Notes under the pieces: model-generated
What the model was told of the DNA's origin: nothing
Seen by the model: the letters and a program-made list of their open reading frames with translations, nothing else
Databases searched by the model: none
Program-made: the position numbers and the translations under genes
Part shown: positions 54,120 through 62,826 of the stretch, piece by piece
Numbering within the stretch: the first letter of the stretch is position 1
Layout of the letters: each line of letters begins with the position of its first letter
Assembly: GCF_025950095.1 (NCBI RefSeq)
Contig: NZ_JAPDDR010000005.1
Coordinates: 248,001-312,000 of the forward strand
Direction of reading: 5' to 3'
DNA: 64,000 nt
Origin: Luteolibacter rhizosphaerae
GTDB lineage: Bacteria; Verrucomicrobiota; Verrucomicrobiia; Verrucomicrobiales; Akkermansiaceae

Positions 54120-55967
54120 TCAGAATGGCCAGATCAGGGGGATGAGGAGGCAGGAGACGACCCAGCAGATGATATTCAGCGGGATGCCGACGCGGAGGAA
54201 ATCCGAGAATCGGAAGCCCCCGGGGCCATACACCATCATGTGGGTCTGATAGCCCATGGGCAGGGCGAAGGCAGTGGAGGCGGCGACGGTGACGGCCATG
54301 ACGAAGGGCCAATGGCTGACGCCGAGGGTGTGCGCGAGGGTGACGACGATGGGCACCATCATCACGGCGGTGGCGTTGTTAGAAAGAACCTCGGTGAGCA
54401 GCAGGGTGAGGAGGAAGATCAGCCAGAGCATGACGATCGGCATGAGGTCCGGGGTGACGAAGCCTTGGGCCAGCTCGACCATGCTTTCCGCGAGCCACTT
54501 GGCAGTGCCGGTGGATTGCATGGCCATGCCGAGGCCGAGCAGGCCGTAGAGCATGAGAAGCACCTGCCAATCGATGCTGGCGTAGGCCTCGCGCGGGGTG
54601 AGGATCTTCGACCAGAGGAGGATGAGCGCGCCGACCATGGCGGCGTAGTGGATGGGGATGACGGGGAGCCAGGAGATGATCCCCTTCCCGTCTTCGCCGC
54701 CGAGGATGTCGGTGAGCGTGGCGACGAGGACGACGCCGATGAGGGTCGCCCATGAAACCCAAGAGTGATGGCGCGGCTTGGTCGGGGCATCGGAGCCGGA
54801 GGCTTCGTCCGCGATATCGGTGAGGATGAAGTCGCGGGTTTCGTCGAGGGCGGTGAGGTTGTTCACCGCGGTGATGACGAGGAGGGTGTCGCCGGTTTCG
54901 AGGGGGATCTCGGCGAGCTGGTTGGTGATGTTCACGCCATTGCGGTGAACGGCGATAACGACGCTGTTGTAGTGCTGGCGGAAGTCGGACTTCGCGAGGG
55001 TGCGGCCATGGAGCGAGGACTCGTCGCGGATGACGAGTTCGGTGACGACGCCATCGATGGTGGAGAGCAGGCTGGCGCCGATCTCCTGGCAGAGTTCCTC
55101 GGCTTTCACCGCCTTGCTGCTGCGGCCGTGGAGGGCGACGAGGAAGCGGTCGTTTTTCTCGACGGTGAGCGTGCTGAGGGAGCGCATTTCGCGGGTGCCC
55201 TTGCGGCGCACTTCCATGATGTGGACGTGCTTCGAGCGGTCGAAGAAGGGGGTGTCTTTGAGGGGCTTGCCGATCAGCGGGGAGTTTTCGCCGATGAGGA
55301 TGTGATAGAGCGGCGTGGTGCGGTCCTTGATATCGAGGCTGCCGGAGATGGTGGAGCGGGAGGGAATCAGCTTCGGCCCGAAAATGGCGAGGTAAGCGAT
55401 GCCGGCGATGGAGAGCGGGATGCCGACCGGAGCCAATTGGAACATGGTCATCGGCTCCATCTTCATGTCCTTGAGGGTGCCATTCACCAGCAGGTTGGTG
55501 GAGGTTCCGATGAGGGTGCAGCAGCCGCCGAGGATGGATGCGTAGGAAAGTGGCATCAGGATCTTGGACGGGGACATGTCCCGCGAACGTGTGAATCCCA
55601 AGGCGACGGGCAGAAGGATGGCAACGATGGCCGTGTTGTTCATCCACGCGCTGAAGAAGCCTGCGAGAATCGAAAAGCTCAGAATGGCCATCCGGATATT
55701 GCTCGGCAGCTTGTCGCGGAGGAAGCGGCCGATGTGATCGACGGCACCGGAAGCTTCAAGCGAGCCGCCGATGATGAAGAGGGCGGCGATGGCGAGCGGA
55801 GCCTCATTCTTGAAGACCAGCGACATATCGCCGACATCGATCAAACCGAGGGCGACCACGCCGACCAGCACGGTGAGGGCGATGACGTCCGGTGCTGCCC
55901 ATTCCCGGATGAAGGCGATGAGCGTCAAGGCGATGACGCCCAGGGTGAGGCCGATTTCCCAAGTCAT
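54120..55967 (-). CDS. SLC13/DASS-type transporter with two RCK_C domains
   Basis: 615 residues from ATG 55967; the frame to 56093 is not supported. Two membrane blocks (residues about 1-205 and about 430-610) frame two TrkA-C/RCK_C regulatory domains (about 210-380; IGKPLKDTPFFDRSKHVHIM and ALHGRSSKAVKAEELC). The motif IGTSTNLLVNGTL is typical of divalent anion:sodium symporters, and LTEVLSNNATAVMM of the second repeat. Members move sulfate, dicarboxylates or related anions; the RCK_C insertion is found in the YbiR/SAC1-type group. Substrate not determined. Converges on the 53360 gene with a one-base gap. Confidence 0.88.
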   Translation of the reverse strand: MTWEIGLTLGVIALTLIAFIREWAAPDVIALTVLVGVVALGLIDVGDMSLVFKNEAPLAIAALFIIGGSLEASGAVDHIGRFLRDKLPSNIRMAILSFSILAGFFSAWMNNTAIVAILLPVALGFTRSRDMSPSKILMPLSYASILGGCCTLIGTSTNLLVNGTLKDMKMEPMTMFQLAPVGIPLSIAGIAYLAIFGPKLIPSRSTISGSLDIKDRTTPLYHILIGENSPLIGKPLKDTPFFDRSKHVHIMEVRRKGTREMRSLSTLTVEKNDRFLVALHGRSSKAVKAEELCQEIGASLLSTIDGVVTELVIRDESSLHGRTLAKSDFRQHYNSVVIAVHRNGVNITNQLAEIPLETGDTLLVITAVNNLTALDETRDFILTDIADEASGSDAPTKPRHHSWVSWATLIGVVLVATLTDILGGEDGKGIISWLPVIPIHYAAMVGALILLWSKILTPREAYASIDWQVLLMLYGLLGLGMAMQSTGTAKWLAESMVELAQGFVTPDLMPIVMLWLIFLLTLLLTEVLSNNATAVMMVPIVVTLAHTLGVSHWPFVMAVTVAASTAFALPMGYQTHMMVYGPGGFRFSDFLRVGIPLNIICWVVSCLLIPLIWPF

Positions 55968-56119
55968 ATGGCGGAGTCTCCCCGTGCGGGGTGGACGGCC
56001 CCCGCCATGCACCGGGAGCGGGGCCTTTGGCAAGGCCGGGGCGAGGCATGGCGGGCAAGATTCGGGGTTGGCCAAGCGGCTCCGGTCCGCCAAGCTCCCG
56101 GCGTTCCGCGCCCCAATCC

Positions 56120-57571
56120 ATGCCTTACCTCGTCACCATCGGTCTAGAAGTCCACTGCCAGGTCAAAACGCGCACGAAGATGTTCTGCGCCTGCGAGACG
56201 TCCTTCGGCGAGGAACCGAATACCCGTACCTGCCCGGTCTGCCTGGGCCTGCCGGGGGCGCTGCCGGTGCTGAACCGCCATGCGATCGAGAAGACGTTGC
56301 TGGCGGGACTGTTGCTGGATTGCGGCTCGCCGGAGATCTCGCGCTGGGACCGGAAGAGCTACTTCTACCCGGACATGCCGAAGAATTTCCAGACGACGCA
56401 GATGGATTTTCCGTTGTGCATCGGAGGTGAGGTGCCGCTCTACGACTTCTGCTACCCGACGGACATGCGGAAGAACATCCCCCGCCCCGGCCAGAAGGTG
56501 CGGCTGAACCGGATCCACCTGGAAGAGGACGTGGCGAAGTCCACCCACCTCGGCACTTCCTCGCTGATCGACTTCAACCGCGCGGGAACGCCGCTGATGG
56601 AGATCGTGAGCGAGCCGGACATCGAGTCGGCGGAGGAGGCGATGGCCTACATCCGCTCGCTGCAGATGATCCTGCAGCAAGGCGGGATCTCCGATGCGGA
56701 CATGGAGAAGGGCCAGATGCGGGCGGATGTGAACATCTCGCTGCGGCGCACGAAGGATGATCCTCTGGGTGCGAAGATCGAGTTGAAGAACCTGAACTCG
56801 ATTTCGGCGATCCGGCGGGCGATCCAGTTCGAGACGGAGCGTCAGGCCGAGGAACTGGATGCAGGCATTCCCCAGGTGCAATCGACCCGCCGCTGGGACG
56901 ACGACCGTGGTGAATCCACCCTGATGCGGACGAAGGAGGATGCGCACGACTACCGCTACTTCCCCTGCCCCGACCTGCTGCCGGTGGTGACCGCGCCTCT
57001 GCTGGAGAAGGTGCGACCGCTGCTGGTGGAGCGTCCGCACGAGCGGGCAGCGCGATATGAGAAGGATTTCGGTGTGAGCGCTTACGACGGCTCGGTGCTG
57101 GCCGCGGATCTGCCGCTGGCCACCTACTTCGAGGAACTCGCCGCGACGCCGGGCCTGCCGGGCAAGAAGGCGGCGAACTTCCTGCTGAACACGCTGCTGG
57201 GCACGCTGAACGAGCGCTCGGTGGCGATCGCCGACTCACCGCTGGGGGCCGCGAAGATCGGGGCTCTGCTGACTTTGGTGGAAGGTGGCACCTTGGCACT
57301 AAGCCAGGCGAAGGAAGTGCTGGCGGTGCTTCTGGATGCACCGGAGAAGGATCCTGCGGCGGTGGCGAAGGAGCTCGGCTTCGAGCCAACCGATGCTGGT
57401 GAGCTGGAGGGCCTGTGCGATCAGGTCATCGCGGCGAATCCGGACAAGGTGGCCGAGATCAAGGCTGGCAACGAGAAGCTGCTGAACTGGCTGACAGGCC
57501 AAGTGATGAAGGCTTCCTCGACCAAGCCGAATCCGAAGCAGGTGACGGACATTCTAAAAGGAAAGATCTAA
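56120..57571 (+). CDS. gatB: Aspartyl/glutamyl-tRNA amidotransferase subunit B
   Basis: 483 residues from ATG 56120; a longer in-frame start at 55991 lies inside the neighbouring promoter. GLEVHCQVKTRTKMFCAC, PNTRTCPVCLGLPGALPVLN (zinc-binding cysteines), YFYPDMPKNFQTTQ and NRAGTPLMEIVSEPD are standard GatB; the C-terminal YqeY-like tail is present. With GatA and GatC it converts misacylated Glu-tRNA(Gln) and Asp-tRNA(Asn). gatA and gatC are not in the window. The DUF2185 gene follows after 4 bases. Confidence 0.97.
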   Translation: MPYLVTIGLEVHCQVKTRTKMFCACETSFGEEPNTRTCPVCLGLPGALPVLNRHAIEKTLLAGLLLDCGSPEISRWDRKSYFYPDMPKNFQTTQMDFPLCIGGEVPLYDFCYPTDMRKNIPRPGQKVRLNRIHLEEDVAKSTHLGTSSLIDFNRAGTPLMEIVSEPDIESAEEAMAYIRSLQMILQQGGISDADMEKGQMRADVNISLRRTKDDPLGAKIELKNLNSISAIRRAIQFETERQAEELDAGIPQVQSTRRWDDDRGESTLMRTKEDAHDYRYFPCPDLLPVVTAPLLEKVRPLLVERPHERAARYEKDFGVSAYDGSVLAADLPLATYFEELAATPGLPGKKAANFLLNTLLGTLNERSVAIADSPLGAAKIGALLTLVEGGTLALSQAKEVLAVLLDAPEKDPAAVAKELGFEPTDAGELEGLCDQVIAANPDKVAEIKAGNEKLLNWLTGQVMKASSTKPNPKQVTDILKGKI

Positions 57572-57575
57572 AGCC

Positions 57576-57926
57576 ATGGCTGCGAAAGACACGAAGTTCA
57601 AGATTCCCGCGGAGGAGATCAAAGATCTGATTCCGCCGATGGGGGCCTGTCTCGCCACAGATCGCATCACCGTGGACGGAGCGAAGGTGGGATACATGTA
57701 CCGCGAGGAAGCGGACGATGAGGGCGACTCCGGATGGCGTTTCTTTTCCGGTGACGAGACTCAGGAATACGCGGGAGACCCGTCGAACTGGGCGGCCTAT
57801 GAGGTAAACACGATCTGCAACTACGATCCCGCGATCATCCCATATCTGGGCTCCGAGGCGGGCACGGCATTCGGTCGCATCGAGGGCACGGATTTGTTCG
57901 AAGGGGAAGAGCTCGAGGAGGGCTAA
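57576..57926 (+). CDS. DUF2185 (Imm33-type) protein
   Basis: 116 residues, acidic. It matches the DUF2185 pattern: GACLATDRITVDGAKVGYMY, then SGWRFFSGDETQEY and VNTICNYDPAIIPYLG. The family is listed among polymorphic-toxin immunity proteins (Imm33) but free-standing copies are common and have no known role. It is 4 bases after gatB with its own Shine-Dalgarno (AAAGGAAAG), so it is probably on the gatB transcript. No toxin gene is adjacent. Confidence 0.87.
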   Translation: MAAKDTKFKIPAEEIKDLIPPMGACLATDRITVDGAKVGYMYREEADDEGDSGWRFFSGDETQEYAGDPSNWAAYEVNTICNYDPAIIPYLGSEAGTAFGRIEGTDLFEGEELEEG

Positions 57927-57955
57927 ACCTTCGTCTAGGTTTAACACAGGAGATC

Positions 57956-58183
57956 ATGAGCGAGCTCGACATCCAGCTTCCCGCGTTCGCCAACCATCCG
58001 CCGTCGCCGAAGATGACCTTCGAGCAGTACCAGCGCTGGATCTGCGAAGAGATCGTGCCGGATCTGGTCCGGAGCGGCGAGATGACGCGGGAGAGGCTCA
58101 TCGAAGACTTTCTCCGGAACGAAGGCCGTCAGAAAGAAGAATGGCCCGACTTCGGTGAGGTCTCTCGCATCGGCAAGAAGTAG
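57956..58183 (+). CDS. Small protein of unknown function
   Basis: 75 residues, preceded by a Shine-Dalgarno (CAGGAG). Highly charged, with a helical region FEQYQRWICEEIVPDLVRSG, then RERLIEDFLRNEG. It lies 29 bases after the DUF2185 gene and 15 bases before the methyltransferase gene, so all three may be co-transcribed. Its position directly upstream of a methyltransferase suggests a partner role, but no family was recognised. Confidence 0.7.
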   Translation: MSELDIQLPAFANHPPSPKMTFEQYQRWICEEIVPDLVRSGEMTRERLIEDFLRNEGRQKEEWPDFGEVSRIGKK

Positions 58184-58198
58184 GAATAGCATTTGCCC

Positions 58199-59020
58199 AT
58201 GCTGCACCACGGCGATTGCCTGCAAGTCCTGCCCACGCTGCCCGAGGCATCGGTGGATCTGGTGGTAACATCCCCGCCCTACAATCTGGGGATCAACTAC
58301 CGGAGCTTCGACGATACCGCGGGCCGCGGGGAGTTTATCGAGTGGTGCAAGGCATGGGCGGCGGAGCTCAAACGGGTTCTGGTGGATGAGGGCTCTTTCT
58401 TCCTGAACGTCGGTGCCTCACCGGCAAACCCCTTGCTGCCACACCAGATCGTGCTGGCTTTCACGGAGGGGCCGGAACCGCTCTTCGTGCTGCAGAATAC
58501 TTTTCACTGGATCAAGTCGATCACGGTGGAGACGCGGGGCGGCGAGCAGATCAGTGCGGGACATTTCAAACCGATCAACTCGAAGCGCTTCGTGAATGAC
58601 TGTCACGAGTATGTGTTCCACCTGAGCAAGCGCGGCGATGTGCCGGTAGACCGCCGCGGGGCCGGGGTGCCCTATCAGGACAAGTCGAACATCGCCCGCT
58701 GGGGACATACCGGCGGAGTGGACCGGCGCTGCCGCGGGAATACCTGGTTCATCCCCTACGATACCATCCAATCGCGCGACAAGGAGCGGCCGCATCCGGC
58801 GAGCTTCCCGGTGGGACTGGTGGAGCAGTGCATCCGGATTCACGGGAAGGGTGAAGAGACCCGGCTCCTAGATCCTTTCCTGGGGATCGGGACCTCGGCG
58901 GTGGCGGCCCAGCGGATGGGAGTGAAGGAGTTCACGGGGATCGAGCTGGACGACTATTATCTTTCGGTGGCGAGGGAGAGGCTGGCTCCTCCCAAGGAAG
59001 AACAACCAGGACTGTTCTGA
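58199..59020 (+). CDS. Site-specific DNA methyltransferase (N4-cytosine or N6-adenine, beta class)
   Basis: 273 residues from ATG 58199 (TTG 58193 also possible). Motif IV TSPPYNLGINY is near residue 23, and motif I RLLDPFLGIGTSAVAAQRMG with FTGIELDDYY is near the C-terminus, the IV-before-I order of beta-class enzymes. The SPPY form occurs in N4mC as well as N6mA enzymes, so the methylated base is open. A target recognition region lies between, about residues 90-190. No restriction endonuclease gene is nearby, so it is probably an orphan, though the small gene upstream could belong with it. Confidence 0.9.
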   Translation: MLHHGDCLQVLPTLPEASVDLVVTSPPYNLGINYRSFDDTAGRGEFIEWCKAWAAELKRVLVDEGSFFLNVGASPANPLLPHQIVLAFTEGPEPLFVLQNTFHWIKSITVETRGGEQISAGHFKPINSKRFVNDCHEYVFHLSKRGDVPVDRRGAGVPYQDKSNIARWGHTGGVDRRCRGNTWFIPYDTIQSRDKERPHPASFPVGLVEQCIRIHGKGEETRLLDPFLGIGTSAVAAQRMGVKEFTGIELDDYYLSVARERLAPPKEEQPGLF

Positions 59021-59117
59021 TGCGGGAAGTGTGGCGGCTGGATAGCGCGTCCCTGTCTCAACCGATCCGCACAATTTCTCATTTGGATTTCGGCGGCTTC
59101 CGCTCTTACCCTGCCGC

Positions 59118-59894
59118 GTGCCAGAGCCGGAGCAGGTAGAAGTCGAGGAATACGTCAGGGTCGAATCCATCTTCGTCCGTCATCGGAATGCCCTGCTGCT
59201 GCGGGCGCAGTTCACGCCGATCTACACGGACTACTATTTGCATCTGATGCAGCACGGCATCCGCCACAGTGCGGATCTGGATCAGATGCTGAAAGACTTC
59301 ATGGCCGGGCTGACGCTGCATGTGGTGGCGCGTCCCTGGGCGGAGACCATTGCGTGGACCGTGAACCTGCGGGCCCCGCGGGTAAATGTGTTCGTGACGG
59401 GAGGCTCGCTGCAGGAGTCAGTGACGGGACGTCTTTTCACCGAGGATGTCCGCGAGCCGGACCGGAACTTCTTCTATTCCCAAGTCATCGCGAAGCAGCT
59501 CCCGGAGCCCCGGCTCTCGACCTTGGAGGTCGATGACCGCGATCCGCTTCATTGGGTGGAGCAGTTCTACGCCCAGTCCGAGCAGCGGATGGCGCGGATG
59601 TTCCGGCACGATGACGAGGTCTTCTCGCTGATCGTGGCGCAGCCGGATTGCGACGAGGAGTGGCTGGCCGCGCTGGATGAAGAAGGTGCCGCGCGGATCC
59701 AAGAGACAGAGGAAACCAATCTGCTGGAGACGCGGCGCTTCCGATTCCACTGTGGATGTGATCTCGGGAAGATCCTGCCGGTGCTGGGCTCCTGGCGCGA
59801 GCGACCGGACGATCTTTTCGAGGATGCCGATGTCATCACGGTGCAATGCCCGCGCTGTGCGGCGAGGTACCGGGTGACGCGGGATATGATCTAA
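59118..59894 (+). CDS. hslO: Hsp33-like redox-regulated chaperone
   Basis: 258 residues from GTG 59118. N-terminal domain begins RHRNALLLRAQFTPIYTDYY with the Hsp33-typical HLMQHGIRHSADLDQML. The C-terminal zinc centre is intact: C212-G-C214 and C244-PR-C247 with ARYRV. In E. coli oxidation of these cysteines releases zinc and activates the chaperone. This protein is about 30 residues shorter than most family members. It lies downstream of the methyltransferase with a 97-base gap and upstream of the GpgS cluster. Confidence 0.8.
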   Translation: MPEPEQVEVEEYVRVESIFVRHRNALLLRAQFTPIYTDYYLHLMQHGIRHSADLDQMLKDFMAGLTLHVVARPWAETIAWTVNLRAPRVNVFVTGGSLQESVTGRLFTEDVREPDRNFFYSQVIAKQLPEPRLSTLEVDDRDPLHWVEQFYAQSEQRMARMFRHDDEVFSLIVAQPDCDEEWLAALDEEGAARIQETEETNLLETRRFRFHCGCDLGKILPVLGSWRERPDDLFEDADVITVQCPRCAARYRVTRDMI

Positions 59895-59899
59895 CTGAG

Positions 59900-60004
59900 A
59901 TGAACCCGGGATCGGTCGATCAGGATACGGTGTCGCCCATCGAGTGGGCTCATTCCGAGGATCTGGTGCGTTTGGAGATCGAGTTTGTTCCGGGGTTGGA
60001 ATAA
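59900..60004 (+). CDS. Small ORF between hslO and gpgS
   Basis: 34 codons from ATG 59900 to TAA 60002-60004: acidic, with SPIEWAHSEDLVRLEIEFV. It ends two bases before the gpgS ATG, the spacing of a coupled gene. No Shine-Dalgarno sequence is clear. It is too short to judge by composition, so this is a candidate only; translation would have to be shown. Confidence 0.35.
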   Translation: MNPGSVDQDTVSPIEWAHSEDLVRLEIEFVPGLE

Positions 60005-60006
60005 CC

Positions 60007-60903
60007 ATGAAGCCTGCAGCATTCCATCACCGGGATTTCAACAATCTGCAGGCTCTCGTCGCGGAGAAAGAGGCCGTGGGCTTGCGGGTCTCGCTTTGCA
60101 TCCCTACACTCAACGAGGAAGGCACCATCGCTCGTATCGTATCCGTGCTGCGGAGCGAGCTGTTAGAGAAGCATTCCCTGTTGGACGAGATCGTGGTGAT
60201 CGATTCGGGCTCGACGGACCGCACGCGGGTGCTGGCGGCGGATGCCGGGGCGGAAGTGATTCTCGCGGCGGACATTCTCCCCTTCCAAGGGCATCGGATG
60301 GGCAAAGGGGAAAACCTGTGGAAGGCTGTTCACCAATTGCGCGGCGATATCCTGTGCTTCGTGGACGGTGATATCGGAAACATTCATCCGCGCTTCGTCT
60401 ACGGTACCGTGGGGCCGCTGATCCGGCATCCGGAGATCGGCTACGTGAAGGGATTCTACGAGCGTCCGCTGCTGGCGGCGGAAGGCGTGGATCCGCGCGG
60501 CGGCGGCCGGGTGACGGAGATTCTGGTGCGTCCTCTCTTGCAGCGCTTTTGCCCCGAGTTGGCAGGACTGCACCAGCCGCTGGCCGGGGAGTATGCGGCA
60601 CGGCGCGAAATTCTGGAGACGATCCCCTTCCCCACCGGCTACGGGGTGGAGACGGCGCATCTGCTGGATGTCTGGCGGGCTCACGGGATCGGGGCGATCG
60701 CCCAGACGGATCTGGACGAGCGCATCCATCGGAACCGCTCGCTAGCCCAGCTCGGGAGGATGTCCTCGGAGATCCTGGAAGCATTCTTCTCGCGGGTGCC
60801 GGTGCCCTCCGCAGGTGCAGGCGAGCGGCTGCCGATGATTTCACTGCCGGACTATCTCCAGCGCTTCCCTGAAGCGGCCTCCCGCGCTAGGAAGAGAGCG
60901 TGA
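60007..60903 (+). CDS. gpgS: Glucosyl-3-phosphoglycerate synthase (GT81)
   Basis: 298 residues from ATG 60007. GT-A enzyme with CIPTLNEEGTIARIV, VIDSGSTDRT, the acidic metal site D120-x-D122 in CFVDGDIGN, GKGENLWKAVHQL, and the GT81 signature GRVTEILVRPLLQRFCPELA followed by QPLAGEYAARREILE. It joins glucose from a nucleotide sugar to 3-phosphoglycerate, giving the precursor of glucosylglycerate, a compatible solute and, in mycobacteria, of methylglucose polymers. The following HAD gene might supply the phosphatase. A longer frame to 59944 is not supported. Confidence 0.9.
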   Translation: MKPAAFHHRDFNNLQALVAEKEAVGLRVSLCIPTLNEEGTIARIVSVLRSELLEKHSLLDEIVVIDSGSTDRTRVLAADAGAEVILAADILPFQGHRMGKGENLWKAVHQLRGDILCFVDGDIGNIHPRFVYGTVGPLIRHPEIGYVKGFYERPLLAAEGVDPRGGGRVTEILVRPLLQRFCPELAGLHQPLAGEYAARREILETIPFPTGYGVETAHLLDVWRAHGIGAIAQTDLDERIHRNRSLAQLGRMSSEILEAFFSRVPVPSAGAGERLPMISLPDYLQRFPEAASRARKRA

Positions 60904-61346
60904 GCCTGCCTGAGATCCGCAAGCTGGTGCCCGAGGACTATGCGTCTGCACTCGCTCTGCTCTGCCATCTGAACCCGGGGATTTCCGAGGAGGTGCTGAA
61001 GCAGCGCTTCGAGACGATCCTCGCCGAACATGGGCACTATCATGCCTTCGGTGCCTTCCTAGACGGGAAGCTGGCCGCACTGGCCGGAGTCTGGATCGCG
61101 ACGAAGGTCTGGTGCGGCAAGTATCTGGAGCTGGACAATCTGGTGGTGGATCCCGAGCTGCGCTCCAGCGGGCTGGGCAGCGCGCTGATCCGGCATCTGG
61201 AGGAATTGGCACGCGCGGAGGACTGCAATCTGGTGGTGCTGGACAGTTATACTTCGAATCATTCCTCGCACCGTCTCTATCACCGGCTAGGGTTTGAAAT
61301 CCGGGGCTTCCATTTCGTCAAGCCGCTGGGGCCGCTCGACCGCTGA
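60900..61346 (+). CDS. GNAT-family N-acetyltransferase
   Basis: 148 residues from GTG 60900, overlapping the gpgS stop (GTGA). The acetyl-CoA loop is VVDPELRSSGLGSALIRHLE, and the fold ends with SSHRLYHRLGFEIRGFHF as usual in GNATs. Such enzymes acetylate amines of small molecules or proteins; the substrate is unknown. Translational coupling to gpgS and the next genes suggests a shared pathway. Confidence 0.88.
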   Translation: MSLPEIRKLVPEDYASALALLCHLNPGISEEVLKQRFETILAEHGHYHAFGAFLDGKLAALAGVWIATKVWCGKYLELDNLVVDPELRSSGLGSALIRHLEELARAEDCNLVVLDSYTSNHSSHRLYHRLGFEIRGFHFVKPLGPLDR

Positions 61347-61356
61347 ACTTTCTGCC

Positions 61357-62826
61357 ATGATCCCGCCTTACTCCGTCGCCATCGTTCACTATCACCTCCA
61401 CCGCGGCGGCGTAACCCGCGTGATCCATACCGCCTCCCGCTGCCTCACGGACGCCGGGGTGCCGCATGTGATCCTGAGCGGGGAACCGGACGAGAGCGGG
61501 GCCAAGCTGCCGGTGCAAGTGGTGGAGGGACTGCGCTACGGAACGGAGCCAGGCGGCATCACCGGGATCCAACTGGTGCAAGCGATGCGGGCGGCAGCCT
61601 CTTCCGTGCTCGGGCCGGGTCCGATCGTGTGGCACTTCCACAATCACTCGCTGGGTCGGAACCGGGCCATGGCGGAGGCGGTGGCGATCCTAGCCGAGGC
61701 CGGGGATGCGATGATCCTGCAGTTCCACGACTTCGCCGAGGACGGGCGCTCGCAGAACTATCCGGTGATCGCCGATGCGGACACGCTCTACCCGCATTCA
61801 CCGCGGATCCGGCATGCCTTCATCAACTCCCGGGACCGGGCGAATCTGATTTCCGCGGGACTGCCTGCGGCACGAGCGGCGCTGCTGCCGAATGCGATCA
61901 CGGCGCCTGCGGCGGTGAAGCCGCTGGAGGATGCGGCGGAGCAAGCGCTGGTGCTCTACCCGGTGCGCGGGATCCGGCGGAAGAATCTGGGCGAGCTCTT
62001 CCTGCTCGCTGCACTTTCACCGAAAGGCACCCGCTATGCCGTGACGCTAGGCCCGGACAATATCCGCTGGCAGGCAGTGCATGAAGAGTGGATGGCCTTC
62101 GCCAACGATACCGGGCTGCCGGTGATGCTGGATGTCGTCGGGCGTCTGTCGCCTGCGCCCAAGGCGCAACGGAGCTTCGCGGGCTGGCTGCGGCACTCGA
62201 CTCATTGCATCACCACCTCGGTGGCGGAGGGATTCGGCCTCGGGTTTTTGGAACCTGTGGCCATGGGTAAGCCTCTGCTCGGACGGAATTTGCCCGCGGT
62301 GACGAACGACTTCGCCGAGGCAGGAATCGTGCCGGGAAGGCTCTACGACCGTCTGCTAGTTCCAGTGGGGTGGGTCGGGATGGAAACGCTGCGGCAGCGC
62401 TTGGTGCGCAGCCTGCGGTCAACGCTTGAGGCTTATGGCCAAGCGATGTCCAACGAGCATCTGGAGCGGTCCTTCGCGGCGATGCATCACAAGGGTTATC
62501 TCGATTTCGGCAACCTTCCCGAGGACCTGCAACGGCAGGTGATCCACCGGATCCTCGCGGGGGAAGACGCGGATGCAGTGCTGGTGGAATCCCGCGCGGA
62601 GACCCAGCCGCTGCGGACCTGGCTGCGCAGGACTCTCAAACAAACTAGCCCGACCGCGAAGCCGCAGGATCTGGCGGCGTATGCTCCCGACGCGTATGCA
62701 GGAAGATTGCAGCAGCTCTACAGCTCCGTGATGGATGTGAAGCCGGCGGCGCCGGAGTATGTGCCGAAGCACAAGGTGCTGAACCAATTCCTGAAGCCGG
62801 GCTCCTTCCACTTCCTGTGCACGTGA
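61357..62826 (+). CDS. Glycosyltransferase family 4-like protein
   Basis: 489 residues from ATG 61357. Opens YSVAIVHYHLHRGGVTRVI, the GT4 N-terminal start with the conserved loop, and has the EX7E-type region near SVAEGFGLGFLEPVAMGKPL in the second domain. The C-terminal 130 residues lack similarity to known GTs and carry a helical domain. It may add sugars to the glucosylglycerate core or to a separate glycan; donor and acceptor are unknown. It is 10 bases after the GNAT gene. Confidence 0.82.
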   Translation: MIPPYSVAIVHYHLHRGGVTRVIHTASRCLTDAGVPHVILSGEPDESGAKLPVQVVEGLRYGTEPGGITGIQLVQAMRAAASSVLGPGPIVWHFHNHSLGRNRAMAEAVAILAEAGDAMILQFHDFAEDGRSQNYPVIADADTLYPHSPRIRHAFINSRDRANLISAGLPAARAALLPNAITAPAAVKPLEDAAEQALVLYPVRGIRRKNLGELFLLAALSPKGTRYAVTLGPDNIRWQAVHEEWMAFANDTGLPVMLDVVGRLSPAPKAQRSFAGWLRHSTHCITTSVAEGFGLGFLEPVAMGKPLLGRNLPAVTNDFAEAGIVPGRLYDRLLVPVGWVGMETLRQRLVRSLRSTLEAYGQAMSNEHLERSFAAMHHKGYLDFGNLPEDLQRQVIHRILAGEDADAVLVESRAETQPLRTWLRRTLKQTSPTAKPQDLAAYAPDAYAGRLQQLYSSVMDVKPAAPEYVPKHKVLNQFLKPGSFHFLCT

